Origin: Pseudoscleropodium purum
Lineage: Eukaryota > Streptophyta > Bryopsida > Hypnales > Brachytheciaceae
Assembly: GCA_963969395.1 (NCBI GenBank)
Contig: OZ017804.1
Coordinates: forward strand, 14,198,001-14,262,000
Direction of reading: 5' to 3'
DNA length: 64,000 nt
Within the stretch, counting starts at the first letter, position 1. Each line of letters starts with the position of its first letter. The notes beneath the pieces were generated by a model. The model did not search any database. It had not been told where the DNA came from and saw only the letters and a list, made by a program, of their open reading frames with translations. The position numbers and the translations under genes are program-made. Below, one piece after another: positions 1 through 13,838 of the stretch.

Positions 1-72
1 TTTTTTCATTAGTAGACCAAATAGGAGTTCCACATTTGCAAGCTTAGTTTTTTGAAGCTTTAATGTATGAGG

Positions 73-892
73 GTGATTACAAAAAATACTTAACAATTTT
101 GGCTCAAAATGGCTGTTTTTTAATGTTGTACTACTAGTACTCCCAGTCCTACAAGTACTGTGTAGTTTCCTAACTGGGCAAACCTAAGCCGACTGATTGA
201 CTGACATTCTAACTGAGTGATTGAATGACTAACTGACTAGGCGAATGGGAGTGAATATCATTTCTGACAGTGGTCCTGACAAATTTATCATTTATTGCAA
301 ATTACTGAGTACTAAGAAGTAGTAGTCACTACTTCGGAGGACTCCATTGGGTGCTTGGACCAAAAAATAAGTGAAAACAAGTAGTTTCATTTGGTCATTT
401 TTAGTAATTACAAAAAATATTTAAAAATTAAAAGAAGAAAAAAAAAATTCTAATCTTTTCTCTGGTTCTACATGAACAAAAAATTCATCATAAAAAATTT
501 TCCCCTCTTTATAGAGCTTGCGCAAATAGTGTCCACTTTCAACCCATGTGCAACCCTTATTTGGGATTTTTGCCAAAAATCTCATCAAACATCTTTAGAA
601 TGTTAACCCACCTACAACAAGTCAAAATCTTGGCTTCATAATCGCATTTTTGTTCCCCAAATAGGATTGAGAACCCTCAAAATAGACAAGGTAGACACCC
701 AATTGGGGCCACCTTAAAAATAGTAAATTATTTTTTTTTAAATGAAAAAATTATTGAATGTCTAGATCTACAACATGCACCTCCCTTCCAAATTTTAGCT
801 AAAACAGATTTAAAACGCAAAATTTATGAGGGAAAAACACCGCCCAGGAGATCGAGGGGACATCCAAAAAGGACAAGTGTTTCTTGCAATCA
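73..892. mobile_element. MITE-like element, family 2, copy 1
   Basis: A stretch of about 820 bp bounded by imperfect inverted ends. The left end begins GTGATTACAAAAAATACTT and the right end, read on the minus strand, begins ATTGCAAGAAACACTTGTCC. The same two end types bound a second stretch at 17.82-18.55 kb in the opposite orientation, and interior blocks also match (for example the segment near 640-780 here against 17.95-18.05 kb there). There is no coding capacity, so this looks like a non-autonomous DNA transposon. I could not fix a target-site duplication, so the exact ends are uncertain. Confidence 0.5.
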
Positions 893-3800
893 TCCATGAG
901 CACAATTTTTTGAGGCCTCATAGTGAAGGAGTTTACATTTTTTGGTTTTTTAAAACTAGATTTGGGTTCTTGGATTTGGATTCTTGGAAATTTAAATCAC
1001 GAGTGCCAAGACAATTATTACAGGGTGGGCAATCAGATTCCTTCATGAGGGACATTATAGTATTTTAGATAGATATAGACTACCACAAGGCTTTTGCATG
1101 ACTTAAATGGTCTCATTTGAAACAATTTTTTCTATATGTTGCACAATTCCAAATGATTTGAAAATTATGAAGAATGTAGCCAACTTGCCTAGGAAAATGA
1201 ATCCAAAGAAGCACCACCATTTTGGACATTTTTTCATAGAAATGTGAGCTTGTCAAGTATAGCTGCCCTATTTTTTGCCAACTTCATGAACAACTAGGTA
1301 TGTCGAATTCACTTGAGATTAGATTGCGTGACTGTAGGTTGCTCCCAATAATGGTTTCAAGGTTAACATTGACTATTTCCTTGTGCAAAGTTACTTTATT
1401 CTGTTAAGATGGATGCCAATGTACTTCAACATGGTGAGCACATTTTGCTTTGATGATTGCTAGTGTGCTCACTTCCTCGTTCACAATTAAGGTCAATGAT
1501 AGTAAATCATCTTTAAGCTGATGAATTTAAGGTGGTGTTTAGGTTTTGGGAGTGAACTTCAAGGACACGGTATAGTTTAGTGCATTGCTTTTGGGCAATG
1601 ATGGTCACCGTGGACTTTATTGTTGGTGTTTTTGGTTAGGAATAACATCAACTCATAGATGCATGTAATCTTGTTCTCCATTTTAGAATGCTAATCCCAT
1701 GTTGAACCCATATTGCAACTTTGAGCCCACACAAGGAACCACAAGACTTTTATATTTCAAAGGTTACAATATTGTGTTTGGTCTTTTGTTTTGGATCAAA
1801 GTGTCCCTTTTGAAGTCAAACACTTGCATAATGGTTTCAATTCCAATCTTATGAATCAAATAAGGTAATGACCCTTACTAATGACTTCAAATTCATTAGT
1901 TCACACCTTGGTATATATTTGTAGACAAACCAACTTACATAAGATGCATAGTGATTATAGTGTCATCCTCAAAGTGCTTAGGATTTGAACATCCTTGGAA
2001 TTTGGAATACCAAGACACGTAGACCTCCATCTTTATCATGTACAAGTGAACTTTGTGAAGAAACCAAGCTCTGGTTGTTGTAACCAATAACATACTTGAA
2101 TTTTGCAAAATTGGAAAACAAAAGCATTCCATTTCATTACAACAAGCAAACAAATTTTGTTGATGATCCTCAGCACGGCCATCAAATTAAATGAATCACA
2201 ACCAATTCTATTCAAGCATTTGTATAGAGAGTGAGACAAACTATGGGGAGCCATGTCTCATTGTTAGGCTAAGATATGCTAAAATCCCAATGCTCTCTAT
2301 CCTCTACTAGATTCAAACACTCTTGATTTAAAATATATGTGCCTAAACTTGAGAATCTAAACCTGAGAACCTAGATCTAGTTTCTGAAAACCAAAAAAAT
2401 GTGTGCTCTTCCATTGTGAGGCCTCAAAAAATTGCACTTGTACACTAAAGCTTCAAAAAACTGCGCTCACAAATGTAGAATTCCGATCTGGTTTGCCAAT
2501 GAAAAAACCGCAATTACATGTGGCAATTTGAGCTACTGGTGAGAGATGTTTCGTGACGAGAGGACTAGAAAGACAAGATGCTCGGCTAAAGGTGGACCAT
2601 TATGATGGTGGTGGGTTGGGAAAATGAGGCTGGGCGGAGAGGATGGATGGTGGGTCAAAAGGTAGTCAGAGTAGGGTAGCTCGGATAGAGAGCCAGGCCC
2701 AAGGCCCACTACCATGAGTACCTTCCAAAAGCTCAATGAGGGGTACTTAACATCTTGCTTTGTCACCCTGTCTACAATTCAAATATAGTGCAACTAATTT
2801 TAAACTCTTGGCCAAGTGCTTTTTGTACATATTGTAGACACTTTTTGGTCATTTTAATTAACATTCTAATTTTATATTTACTGTGGTTGATCCAATTACT
2901 AGTTGTTTACAATAATTATATGTCTATTTTGGATATTTTGATGCAATTTTCAAATTGATTGCATTATAAAAAAATCTAGCTATGCAATTGTTTATAGGAA
3001 TGATTTGCTAAATTTGTGTCACATTGTAATAGGATAGAGTTTCACTAAAATTAAGTGGTTTGTACTAAATGTAGATTTGTGAAATTAATTTAACCCCTAA
3101 AGTCCCAAGGCCATTTTTTTGTCAAAAACTACTCAAAGTTGCCAATATTGCTACATTCACTCAAGAAAAAAAAATATATATATATTTTTAGCTTTAACCA
3201 TAGGATCTTGTACTTCATTTGTCTTAGCTCATGTGGTAAAAATTTCATAAAGTTTGACCGTTTAGATTGGAAGATATTACTATATTAGCATTCAAAGTTG
3301 AAAAGACAGTTTTTTTGAATACTTGCCTGCAATTTTAGATGACTTTGACCACCATTTATCAAATTTTTTTGCACTATAGACTTTGAATTAAAAAAATTTT
3401 ACATTGAAGAATTGAATTGAAATTCTAGAAAAAAAATTAAAAAAAAAACACACTTGATTTTCATTCTTTAAAAAATTGTTAAGTAGAAGTAGGTCTAAGA
3501 TTGAAAAAATAACTAAATTGTTAATAGCTCTTAGGTGGAATTGAAACACAATAATCCCAATGGTGAGATTATTTTAGCAAGCAAACACAACATTCTAAAA
3601 AAAATTGTGAAAATTGCACTCAAAAATGAATCCTACAAATTATTTTTTCAAGAAGATGTTTAAATTGTCCAAAAAACAAGATTGTCCTTAACTTTCTTAT
3701 TATTAGTCCAAATAGAACAAATCGAAGCTTCACATGTAGAAAAAAATATAAAGATTTAGAAAAAAAATTAGAATTTATTTTGATTTAATGTGAATTTTTT

Positions 3801-6800
3801 TTATGTTGCCCGCCAAGTTCAATTTTAGGCTTTTTATGGTATAACTTTTGCTCCTGGGCACCAATTGAAATAAAAAAAATATATTCCCATATAGCTAATT
3901 GCTTTTTCTACCTTATTGGAAAGTTTCAAAAAAATTCACCAAAAATTGAGGTCACATGAGCTTGCCCAAAATTTGATTTGTCCCTTGAGGGGACAATGGG
4001 ATTTTAGAGATTAAAATACATGAAGGAGCTCTATTGTTTGGTTTACTGTGCCATTAACTTAATATAATTAATTTGATGTATATAATGAAGTTTGCACTAC
4101 CACTGAAATTTGCATCAATATTAAATAATGAAAAGCAATTACAGAAATGTGAGCAATGTACACTAAATAGGGATATTAAGAGGATCCATACTAATTAATT
4201 GACACAACACACTATATAAATATCTATCACTCAAATTTTGGGGGGTTGCACATCATATTTCAAACATCTATAATTTCTCAAGATAAGTCCATTTAAGTTT
4301 TTGGTCCCCTTAATACCTCTATTCAATGTAGTTCACTTAAAGTCAACAACAATTGAATGAATTTAGAAATAATTTAGATTACAAGTCCTTTCACATTTTG
4401 ACACAAAAAAAATTTGGCAATTACAAAAAATCTTCAAAGTCAATTCGTTAAGTATCTGCTCCTTAGCACATTCACAACCATAGAAATCACAAACTAAAAC
4501 ATGATAGTTACAACACTTTAATAGTAACTAGTAGTTTCAATTATAAGTATTATATTTTCAATCTATAAAAAATATATACCTACCAATTTCCCTATTTATA
4601 AAATTTAACTCCCATTTAGAATTACATCAAACAAAAGATGAGTTGAAAAGATATGACAATAATAATTGTATAACTTGTAATATTAGTAAACTTGCAAACT
4701 AGACTTAGAAACTTGTTAGATGTTTATCCTATTAGCCTACAAATTCACATGCTAGATACTGTATATACATTAACTCCACTAAAATTACACCAAAATAGAG
4801 AACCACACCTATTAAACAATGGAGTCAACCATACTAGACAAATTTTATGCTTGTATATAGCTATCCTTCATTTGATTTTGACTGTGATGTAGAAATAATA
4901 CCATCGCTTTTAGAATCTATAGATGTACCTAAGGTACTAGTATCAAAGCTAGAAGTCAGTTTTACTTGGTCTTCTACAACTTAATCATTGGGTGGGGCAA
5001 AACATTGCCATCATTGGACAGTATATGGAGCTAGGACAAGAAAAGGGTGGTTGGTCTCCAAAGCAATTCCTACCGTGACGCTAGCAAAGTCCATTTAAGA
5101 GTCAGGTGCATCAAAAAAAATTATTTTCCCCTCATCACAGTGTAGGCGGGGAAGTTTGAACCAAGCCTAAAAATTCAACTTTTAATGTATTTTTGTGGCT
5201 TAGCTTCATTGTCCAAAGACCCTAGAGCTTGTTAGATGAACAATGCAAGCTTGAAGCAAAAGCACAAAGGTAGAATTTGATTTATAAATAAATAAAAATA
5301 CAACAATTGCAACAAGAAGTTTGGAGTACAAGGATGGGTGAGCCAGGGCACTTTGGCCAAACCACATTAGGGATTCGAAGGCCCACAATGCTCGGGCTAC
5401 AGGGAGTGCCAAAAGCTATAGATGTATCTGAGGTACATGTATTTTTAGTAAAATATTACTAAAAAGATGCTTTAAAGGTCATTACTTAAAAGACCATACT
5501 ACTAGGACTATACTTAAAACACCCCTTTCTCTTGTAGTGATATACCCTTGTGTCTTGGTCATATCTGAAGAATATATAGTAATACAAAGTATTAATGCAG
5601 TGTATGTATGCATCAAAATCAATCATTTAGGGAGAATCGACACTTAAGGTAGATTTTGTATTAAAAAAAAGACTAAGAAATTGGTTGAATGTACCTTACT
5701 TAATTTTAATGTAATGGAAATATGGTTCCCATCACTTTCCATTCTTTGTAATACTTTCACTTGTCATGTTTGCCCTCATCTATTTTGACAATCTTGCTTG
5801 GTTTGTCTATTGTCTCATGTCTTTCACTATTTACAGCTAACAAACAAATTTCCTAGCATACATTTTGATTTTGATTTTGATGCTGTCAAATTTGTTGTCA
5901 AATTTGTATACCAACCCTTTCTACTATGATTCTTTTTTACTTTAGCATCAATACTTGCATTGCCTTGAGGGATCTTTCTTAATCTAGAAATACATGAGAG
6001 TTACACACCACTTAATAGTGAGGTTTTGATTCCTCAAACCAAGAGTTTGACTTAGCCCTTTGTTTTTTTTTGCAATGCGTTGCCACCAATATCCATTACT
6101 CTAAGACAATCATACCCTTTTACTATAGAACTTCTACAAGTATCATGACCTCTAAGTAGAAATTCAAGATCATAAACAAATTCTAGACAACTATTAGAAA
6201 TGGAGGTGAGAGCTACAGTTATGTATATGTCAAATTCTATAGCTACAAAAAATGAGATTTGTATATGTGGGAAAGATGGAATGATTACATGTGCTTATGA
6301 TATAAGTAGATAGTGTAGTGTGAGGATTAATAAGTGCATTTGTTAGACAATTTCTGGAATAGTAGTGGTTTATTTTAGTCTTTTTACAAAATAGTAGTTT
6401 AATTAGTTCATTGTTTAATAAAGGGAAATTTAGTTCATTGCATTAGTTAAGCCCAAATGCAAAGGAGATGACTATAACAAATATAATAGTAATATTAAAA
6501 AAAAAGTTAAAAATATGCATTACATAGTGATTCATTTTTAACCACCATATTAGTAACAAAGTCCCATCTAAAATCCTACAAAGTCTCCAATGGCTTGGAT
6601 TTGGAATGACATGGCTTGGCAATAGATAAAACTTCACTAACAAGAGTTGATGAATTCTATAGATCTTTTTTGACCTTAGTCATGCTTCTTGTCATTCATC
6701 TTACATTTTTGTCCTAAGTTGCATTGCAAGGTTTAAACAAAAACAAAATATAGAATTGGCTTCAAATACTATATATAATGTACTCCCTCTAAGATCCTAA

Positions 6801-7500
6801 TTTATACACACTAAAATACTTATTAGGTCTTACTAGACATTGCCTCCCTTAATTCTAGAATGACAAGCCTATCACTAAAGAAATTAGTGAAAATTTGCTC
6901 CTCTTACAAGATGCATTCCACTACCACAAGACACTTTAAATCCTTCATGGCATGATAAGATTTAGCACCCTAAAGTCCAAATTTTGGATGATACATAGAA
7001 CACTTCAAGGTAATGTTTGGTCCAAATAACTTCTTCATCTAAATAATGCTTGAATCTTTCAAAAGACAACCTTCCACAATGACAAAATTTGATGAAATTG
7101 AGATAGTTAATACGTGTGCAAACATACAACCCCAAATATGTAAATATTTAAGGTCAAAATTTACTTAGAAAAAATATTCTATTCACATGAACTAGACCTA
7201 GCATCCCTCACATATTGGAACTCACAAAAATCTGTAAAAAATAAAATGGACTAGCGACCTTCCAGGGTCACCAGAGACTGCGATGTAGTAGAGATGGATG
7301 TGCCAACACATTACAAACTGTTCACAGCAGTCATGAACTTAGGCCAACTTAAAGATCCCAAGCATTCTCGCTGCTGCAAGACAAATATAATAAGAGGAAA
7401 AATAATAATTCTTTCAGAAAATTGCAAAATACTGCAATCGTCACTAATCATTACAAGAGAGCATGCAAGCTCAATGTCTGTGGTAGATATACACAGAATC
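893..7500. other. AT-rich intergenic spacer, no gene seen
   Basis: This stretch is AT-rich with many A and T homopolymers, and every reading frame is short. I see no exon with recognisable conservation. About 1125-1245 matches 24.03-24.14 kb in inverted orientation, and about 3690-3970 resembles 24.40-24.65 kb, so it is at least partly built of dispersed repeats. Two related short boxes lie about 500 bp apart at 4917 and 5416 (TATAGATGTACCTAAGGTA and TATAGATGTATCTGAGGTA); they may be the edges of an old insertion. The last 300 bp belong to the upstream region of the GH5 gene. Confidence 0.6.
1125..1245. repeat. dispersed repeat, inverted partner at 24.03 kb
   Basis: This segment, with cores such as CACAATTCCAAATGATTTG and CATTTTGGACATTTTTTCATA, reappears as its reverse complement at about 24030-24135. 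It is probably a fragment of a dispersed element whose full length I cannot define. Confidence 0.45.
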
Positions 7501-7687
7501 TAGCATGCAACTATTGACCTCCGGTGTTGGTATAAAACCACGCTTAAACCAGTCGAGGAAGGTAAGGCACACAGACAGCATGCTCTGCTTCCTCCACAAA
7601 CAATTCAGACACCAAGTACGCATATATATCAAAACCAACAATCTCCTCAGTAAAATGAGCTCCAAACAGGCCATGGTGTCACAGAGT

Positions 7688-8905
7688 ATGGCACAACAAT
7701 CTCAGAGAAGGCTGGTGTTGAACCTCACATTGATTCTGTCGCAAGTCCTCGCCATTGCAGGAGCTGCTCAACGGCCAATCCCTCCCTTGTCAACGTCCTC
7801 CAGATGGGTGGTGGACCGCTTCGGTGAGAGAGTCAAGCTCGCCTGTGTCAACTGGGTGGGGCACCTGGAGGCCGGCATTCCAGAAGGGCTAAGTAAAAAC
7901 ACAGCACGAGGAATTGCCACTATAGTTAGAGCAAACGGTTTTAATTGCGTGCGACTCACTTACTCAACCTGGCTATGGACGAACGACACATACGGTGGTC
8001 TCTCTGTGGCAGAAAATTTCAACAATCTCAACATCACCTCCAGTGGAATAGCCCTCATGGCACTGAATCCGGAGTTTTACCTATTGAGCTTGCGGGAGGT
8101 TCATCGCCGAGTGGTGAGCATTCTCACGGCTCATGGGTTAATGGTGATCCTGGACAACCACGTGAGCAAGCCTCAGTGGTGCTGCAGCAGCAACGACGGC
8201 AACGGCTTCTGGGGAGACGTCTACTTCAATGCTGACGAGTGGCTGCAAGGACTGACAACAGTTGCCAATACTTTCAGCAGCAATCCTTTTGTGGTGGGCA
8301 TGACCTTGCGGAACGAGCTCCGAGGTCCTCGCCAAAACGAAGCAGACTGGAGGGTGCTCATGTCCCAAGCAGCGGAAGCAGTTCACGACGTGAATCCCAA
8401 CGTGTTAATCGTAGCTGGCGGCCTGAGCTCCGCCACAGATCTCAACTTCTTGGGCAACAAGGCGCTGGACACTGCGCATTTCCCAGGAAAGCTTGTCTAC
8501 GAGTTTCACTGGTACAAGTGGAATAGGCTGGCGAAAGGGAGCAACTTCAACAACGCCAGTGAACCGGATGCCTGCACCAATACCCAGAACAATGTGCACA
8601 TCGACAATGGCTTCCTTGTTGATCAGGGAACTCCTCTCCTGTTAGCCGAGTTTGGCATCAACCTTGGCTCGGTGAGCTACGCTGAGAACCGGTTTCTGGA
8701 CTGCGTTATGGACTACTTGCGGAGAGTCGACCTCGACTGGGCCTTCTGGGCCTTGCAAGGGAGCTACTACTTGCGCAATGGAAAGGAAGATGTCGATGAA
8801 GAGTTTGGTTTACTTGGATCCACATGGCGGACTTGGCGTAATCCCAGAGTCATTGCAAGGTTGCAGTTCGGCATTCAGAATTCCACCCAAGGTTTGTACT
8901 CCTGA
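7688..8905 (+). CDS. secreted glycoside hydrolase family 5 (cellulase-like), intronless
   Basis: A single exon encodes about 405 residues. It belongs to the plant branch of glycoside hydrolase family 5, retaining (beta/alpha)8-barrel enzymes that cut beta-linked polysaccharides; the substrate cannot be read from sequence. Seen: an N-terminal hydrophobic stretch (LNLTLILSQVLAIAGAA) typical of a signal peptide; the VILDNHVSKPQWCC segment; the catalytic acid/base Glu in TLRNELRG (about residue 210); FHWYKW; and the nucleophile Glu in LLAEFG (about residue 321). The frame is open upstream to an ATG at 7505, with others at 7655 and 7673. I prefer 7688 because it puts the signal peptide at the N terminus. 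A paralogue with one intron lies at 26.4-28.1 kb on the other strand. Codons are largely G/C-ending, unlike the surrounding spacer. Confidence 0.88.
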   Translation: MAQQSQRRLVLNLTLILSQVLAIAGAAQRPIPPLSTSSRWVVDRFGERVKLACVNWVGHLEAGIPEGLSKNTARGIATIVRANGFNCVRLTYSTWLWTNDTYGGLSVAENFNNLNITSSGIALMALNPEFYLLSLREVHRRVVSILTAHGLMVILDNHVSKPQWCCSSNDGNGFWGDVYFNADEWLQGLTTVANTFSSNPFVVGMTLRNELRGPRQNEADWRVLMSQAAEAVHDVNPNVLIVAGGLSSATDLNFLGNKALDTAHFPGKLVYEFHWYKWNRLAKGSNFNNASEPDACTNTQNNVHIDNGFLVDQGTPLLLAEFGINLGSVSYAENRFLDCVMDYLRRVDLDWAFWALQGSYYLRNGKEDVDEEFGLLGSTWRTWRNPRVIARLQFGIQNSTQGLYS

Positions 8906-9704
8906 AAGTTTGCAACCCTCTTGATCTCAGAAATAAAATGAAACTTTAGGAGCAAAATTTACTGAATAGTTTTGTCCATGTTACCTGCAGGTCCGTCCAG
9001 GAGGCTGTAGGGGAAGAAGACCTCCTCGGTTCCAGAAGACTGCCCACCTGCACATCTCATTCAACACATCATCAACCCTGCCAGATACAGCATTCAGTTA
9101 CGGAGAAAAAATTTAGTTTCAAACCCAAACTCTCGAGTACTGGACAGGTTGAAGTAGATTAGGACCATTCTGGAGGAGTAAGCTGGTTACGAGACGACTT
9201 ATGCTAAGACGAATTTGTACGATGCAAATGCAAGTTTTGCCCATAATTTCAGAGTGTGATTCATTAGTAGTACTCTATCAAAAAGTTCAAAATTAAAACA
9301 ACTGTCCAATGCAATGTTCACGAATACTTGCACTCAATTGACCATGTTAATACAGAACTTTGAAATCGATTCCGACACAAAATTGATATTAACCTTGGGC
9401 GTGAATAAACGCCGTTGCTATTACACCCCAAAGCAGTGGTAAGGACGAAATGACAACCAATCGTTAATCTATCAGTACATGAACTCGGAAGAATTCCAGC
9501 TGAAAGAGAATTTTACTATTGACACAACATTCTACGACGGAACAGGGCTTGCCTACCTTAACATTCAGATTAAAATATAGGGTGTAACCATCTCAACAGT
9601 GAGAATTCTTGCTTTGATGATTGTCGGTGTATCATCACACATGACTTCCAATCCTAAGAATCTAAAATCGCAAAATTTTGTGTGAACCACTACGACTGCT
9701 ATAT
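8906..9704. other. spacer between convergent GH5 and ELM1 genes
   Basis: About 800 bp separate the GH5 stop codon (+) from the ELM1 stop codon (-). The genes converge, so this stretch should hold both 3' UTRs. An AATAAA-like box (GAAATAAAATGAA) lies just after the GH5 stop near 8930. I see no further gene. Confidence 0.55.
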
Positions 9705-12700
9705 CTAATGCAAGCTCCAACCGCGCTCTGCCAGAGCTTCACGTATCCGCTTGGATGCCTCCAACGTGTCGTTGAGAGGAGGATAACTCCAACTGTCCCT
9801 CATCTGCAGAATACAAATGTTACCAAACAGACGATGGCTGGATGAAAGGAAGTACGAAGCATGATATCTCAGAAAAAAACCTAACAGATATGTTTTAGAA
9901 TTCCATAAACTGATAGAGATTCTAGTATGCTACCTAAATTTTTCAATTTGTAGCTGTGGACAACATAACATTTGTTTGAATAGCCATTTTGCATGACCAA
10001 ATCAAATTGTAACTTTGTCACAACCTAAATACAAGAACTTGATATATCTATGATAGGGTAGTACTTACATCTTCTGCTCCTGTAAGAGCTCGAGTGAGCC
10101 CTTTTTGGCGCAGAGTTGTTTGAAAACCAACAAACTTCCAGCGACATCTCTCCCCACCAACAACATAAACCGGTTTCCTGTCACAAAAAAAATGATCAAT
10201 AAACAGGCAGAAAGCTCTGAAATACTACGACATAAAAACTGCTGCAAATCTACACATCCATATGTGTGATCGCCCAGAAATGACAACAGTGAGATGGATA
10301 AATACTCAAGGTCAAGGTGATGAGCACACAAGATGTGTAGAAGAAATGTACAACAAAAGAGATAAGAACTCTAGAAATATGAAGCAGAAAAGCTAAAAAT
10401 CAGGTCGGGGGAATAGTGTAGACAAGTCGCGCTGAAGTTACCAAGAAATACCACTATAGCTGCGGTTCAACCTAGTTAAGTGACGAGAATCACAATAGAA
10501 CAAACAGATAGTCAACTGCTAATGAGCGTAAAAGCAACACATAGCTTCGTTCATACCCTGTGCTGCATGCTTCACTCAACATACTGATAGAATCGGCAGT
10601 GACCACGAATGCATCTCCCCATGCAAGATGTCCAAGATGCGGATTTGGACCTGACGAAATCCAATGCAGAAGTACATTAGTCTCTCAAGTAACGTAAGCC
10701 AAGCTAGAGCACATTTTTTAATGCAAAGGATTACCCTACTTCACATTGATTCCTAGATTTAAAGAGAAGGCGACTAAAAAACAATGAAGAATAAAAAATC
10801 AAGACAATATACCTCTGCCATCCCAAATAAAAACCTTTGGATGCTGCCCTAGCTCCCTTGTCATCAGATTAACAACCTGGATAGTCACAGATTTATGTAT
10901 TCTATGAGCTAAAACAGGCCAGATCTCATAGAATAATTGAAAATGAAAATGAAACAATCCATACATCTAATACACGCTGAAGGTATCAAAGGAGCTTCAA
11001 AAACAGTTCACTTCGATAATCCAGCCATACCGTTAGACCAAAAAGTACGAAATTTTTCCTAAAGCATCAGTACGAGGTTTTTCTTGCAGATCATTGTTCC
11101 AAGACAGTGCACTTAAACTTTAACTCCGCTGCTAGAGGAAAAAATGTACCTGCGTGGGCGTTCTTCGAGAAAAAGTCATACGGCAACTTCCGCAGGTGGA
11201 AAGGACAAGCTTCAGCGCTGACAGTAGCTCCTGAGCTAAATCTTCCCCGTAACGACAGTGCCCTAAGAATGTAAAGCACAATCAAGAGACATTCCAATAC
11301 AATATTCCAGGAGCTATGTCAATATTCTAGCCTCTTTAGAACTCCAAAACTCCCTCATAATCATTAGTAGAATATACTCAAAGATAATTATTTTTTCACA
11401 AAAAATAAATAATACGAATCAAGTTGTATCTTTCTTGCCACTCGAAGTTGCGCCTTCATACTGGTCTAAGCAGCAAGGGGAATATATTTAAATTATAATC
11501 CGATGAAACAAGAAACGTTTCTGACACGTTCGTATGTTCTACTACGTGCAAGTGTTCCAAAATTCCTTACTTGTTGGACCACCAATATTGACAATCAGAA
11601 GTGGCTTTGCCAAATGCGCCAGCTCCGCCTGCCAGGTAGTAGCAGCTGCACGTAAGGCAGATGCATCCGCGTGATGCAAGGCCCCAACTGTCAGCACCTG
11701 TACGAACCAACTTGTTTAGATCTCAACAAATGGTTGCCAATGAGAGGTAACGTAGAAAATTAACCTTATTTCTATACAATAGAAGTGGAGTCCGCAAAGT
11801 TAATAGCAGCCCGTCAGCTAATCAGATCAATCAAGTTCAAAGAGATCTAACCACATGCTTATCAGGCGGGTGCTGAGGTGTGATCCATGGACGTATCAAC
11901 TTGGGAACTTCTTGGCGTGCGGCTGGACTCAAGGCATGGTAATCATGAAGTGGTGTGATAACCATGTCAAATTGATCTAGGCCCCATCGTGGGTGTTGAA
12001 TCTGCAGAAGCACAATGCGCATAGAGATTTCGAGAAATGAATATAAACAGTTTAGAACTCCATGGAGTGGTTCATGGAGTTGGAGAATCGAGAGATCCTA
12101 TGCAGTCCACACTTCCATTCACGACTAAACACTATTACAATGCGTCTCTTAGTCACCATCTGCCTGGCGAATCCAATTTAAATAAGAGGTGCATCAAGCA
12201 CTTGGAATAGACCTTGCACAATCAAGGATGATAGGGAGCATACATTCAATTTGGAAACGAAGATTCATAAAACAATATTCTGAAATACCTAGCAATTATC
12301 AAATCTATGTTACAGAGGAAAGAGATGAGCCGAAATGATCATACCTGCACAACGAATGTAGCTTCAGGTGCTAGTTTTTTCACAGCTGCGGCAACAGGGA
12401 CTGTATCCCGGCCCGATGCCACGACTAAAAGCGGCCCATCCCTGATTACAAATCAATAATTCAATGCCGTCACGATAAAAATGTATCCCGCATGAATGAA
12501 AATCTTGGCAAAAAGGATATCTAACACCTCTTAATCCTCCGTTCATACATCACATCTACGACCATTCTAAACCTGAAGAATATATTGAACAGTATGGAGC
12601 CATACCCATCCAAGTGGCGAGAAAACTAAAATGAACTCAATAACAACAGAAACTTGGCAGTACCTGTCTACATCTTCTAAAGCAAGAGCAGCAATGCGAC

Positions 12701-13838
12701 CAGCATCAGCTTCAGGAACTGGTTTGTCATCTAATGTCAATGCACGAAGTCCATATTCTCCCCTAGGTACAGGTGAATCTGGTAACGAGGGTCCAGCGTC
12801 GCCCAAAAATCGATTAAGAAGTCCTGGGAGAGGAAGACGTCGCCAATCAGACTGTATATGTCTAAGAAGACAATCAAGCTGCTTATGAATTGGAACTGGA
12901 AGCCATCTTAAATAGATGTTGATAGGGCCCCCTTTGGGACGGTTTACTCTCTGCAATCAAAATGCAATGACAGACAAAATGAGAAGGTTACACAAGCACA
13001 AAAAGTGAACAACTCAATGTTAAGCTGAGAAAAGCTCCAAACACCGGACTTGAGAACATGGGATTCGTAAGAGAGTCAATTCATGAGAAACTTGGAATAT
13101 GTGGAAGTCAAGCATAATAACTGCAAAATGATGCACGCGCCAGAGCCAGCAACATCATCTGGCCAAGAGAATCCAGAATCCTTCCAAGTTTAAATGACCC
13201 AGAGATTGAAGAAATTGCCGAAAGACCGAAAAGCCGCTGTAATGCTTAAAATGACACGTATAAAAAAATTGCAAATATCAGTTTAACCCTAAACGACCCT
13301 TTGTACATCGAAATGTTCACTCGATCCATAGGCAATTAAGCAACATATCGATTATTAACACTATAAGAAACTACAAAACCTGTTATTGAATCTGCAAACT
13401 ATACATTGTTGATGATTTTACAACGAATCTCTGACATGAAAACTACAAATAAGTACCACAAAAGCCTCAGTCGTCAGGTGTTAAGTTAGGGCTCCGGCAA
13501 CTACTGTATGATTTCAAGCTACACAGAGCTTCAGCCGATTGACTGGTCCTGCGAATTAGACCAGAAATTCACCCAGATTGCACAACACTTATGACATTGT
13601 AGGGAAGGCTTCATAGATTCAACTAGTGCTTGAATATTAAGGAGAAGTTCCTCACGTGCAGAGCGTAGGTATTCGAGAGACCAAGAGCACGCACGAGCCC
13701 TATGCACTGATGCTCAGCTCCTGCCGCTCCATTGCCAATGATGACTGCTCGGCGCACCACACAAGAGATTCCACGGTCGAAAATCTCCGGCATGCCCGTG
13801 TTGCTACTAGGCGGCTCCGGCAGCGTGATGGACCTCAT
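9705..13838 (-). CDS. ELM1: mitochondrial fission protein ELM1 (DUF1022 family)
   Basis: ELM1 is a plant factor on the mitochondrial outer surface that recruits dynamin-related DRP3 for fission; its domain is shared with bacterial DUF1022 proteins. Ten coding exons on the minus strand: 13838-13656, 12950-12664, 12441-12345, 12001-11852, 11697-11571, 11262-11150, 10876-10813, 10650-10557, 10177-10069 and 9803-9705. All junctions are GT-AG and all phases agree, giving 440 residues. Family signatures visible in order: MRSITLPEPPSSNTGMPEIF, RRAVIIGNGAAGAEHQCIGL, RPKGG with RWLPVPIHKQLD, VVASGRDTVPVAA, IQHPRWGLDQFDMVITPLHD, NIGGPTRHCRYGEDLA, HLAWGDAFVVTADSISMLSE, KPVYVVGGERCRWKF and the C-terminal SWSYPPLNDT. 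The most similar protein I know is Arabidopsis ELM1, of comparable length. The start sits at the conserved MR(P/S)I N terminus. Confidence 0.95.

Noticed and set aside
7505..7687. In-frame extension of the first GH5 protein by 61 residues
   Set aside because: It would bury the signal peptide in the interior, and the added sequence lacks features of a targeting peptide or domain.
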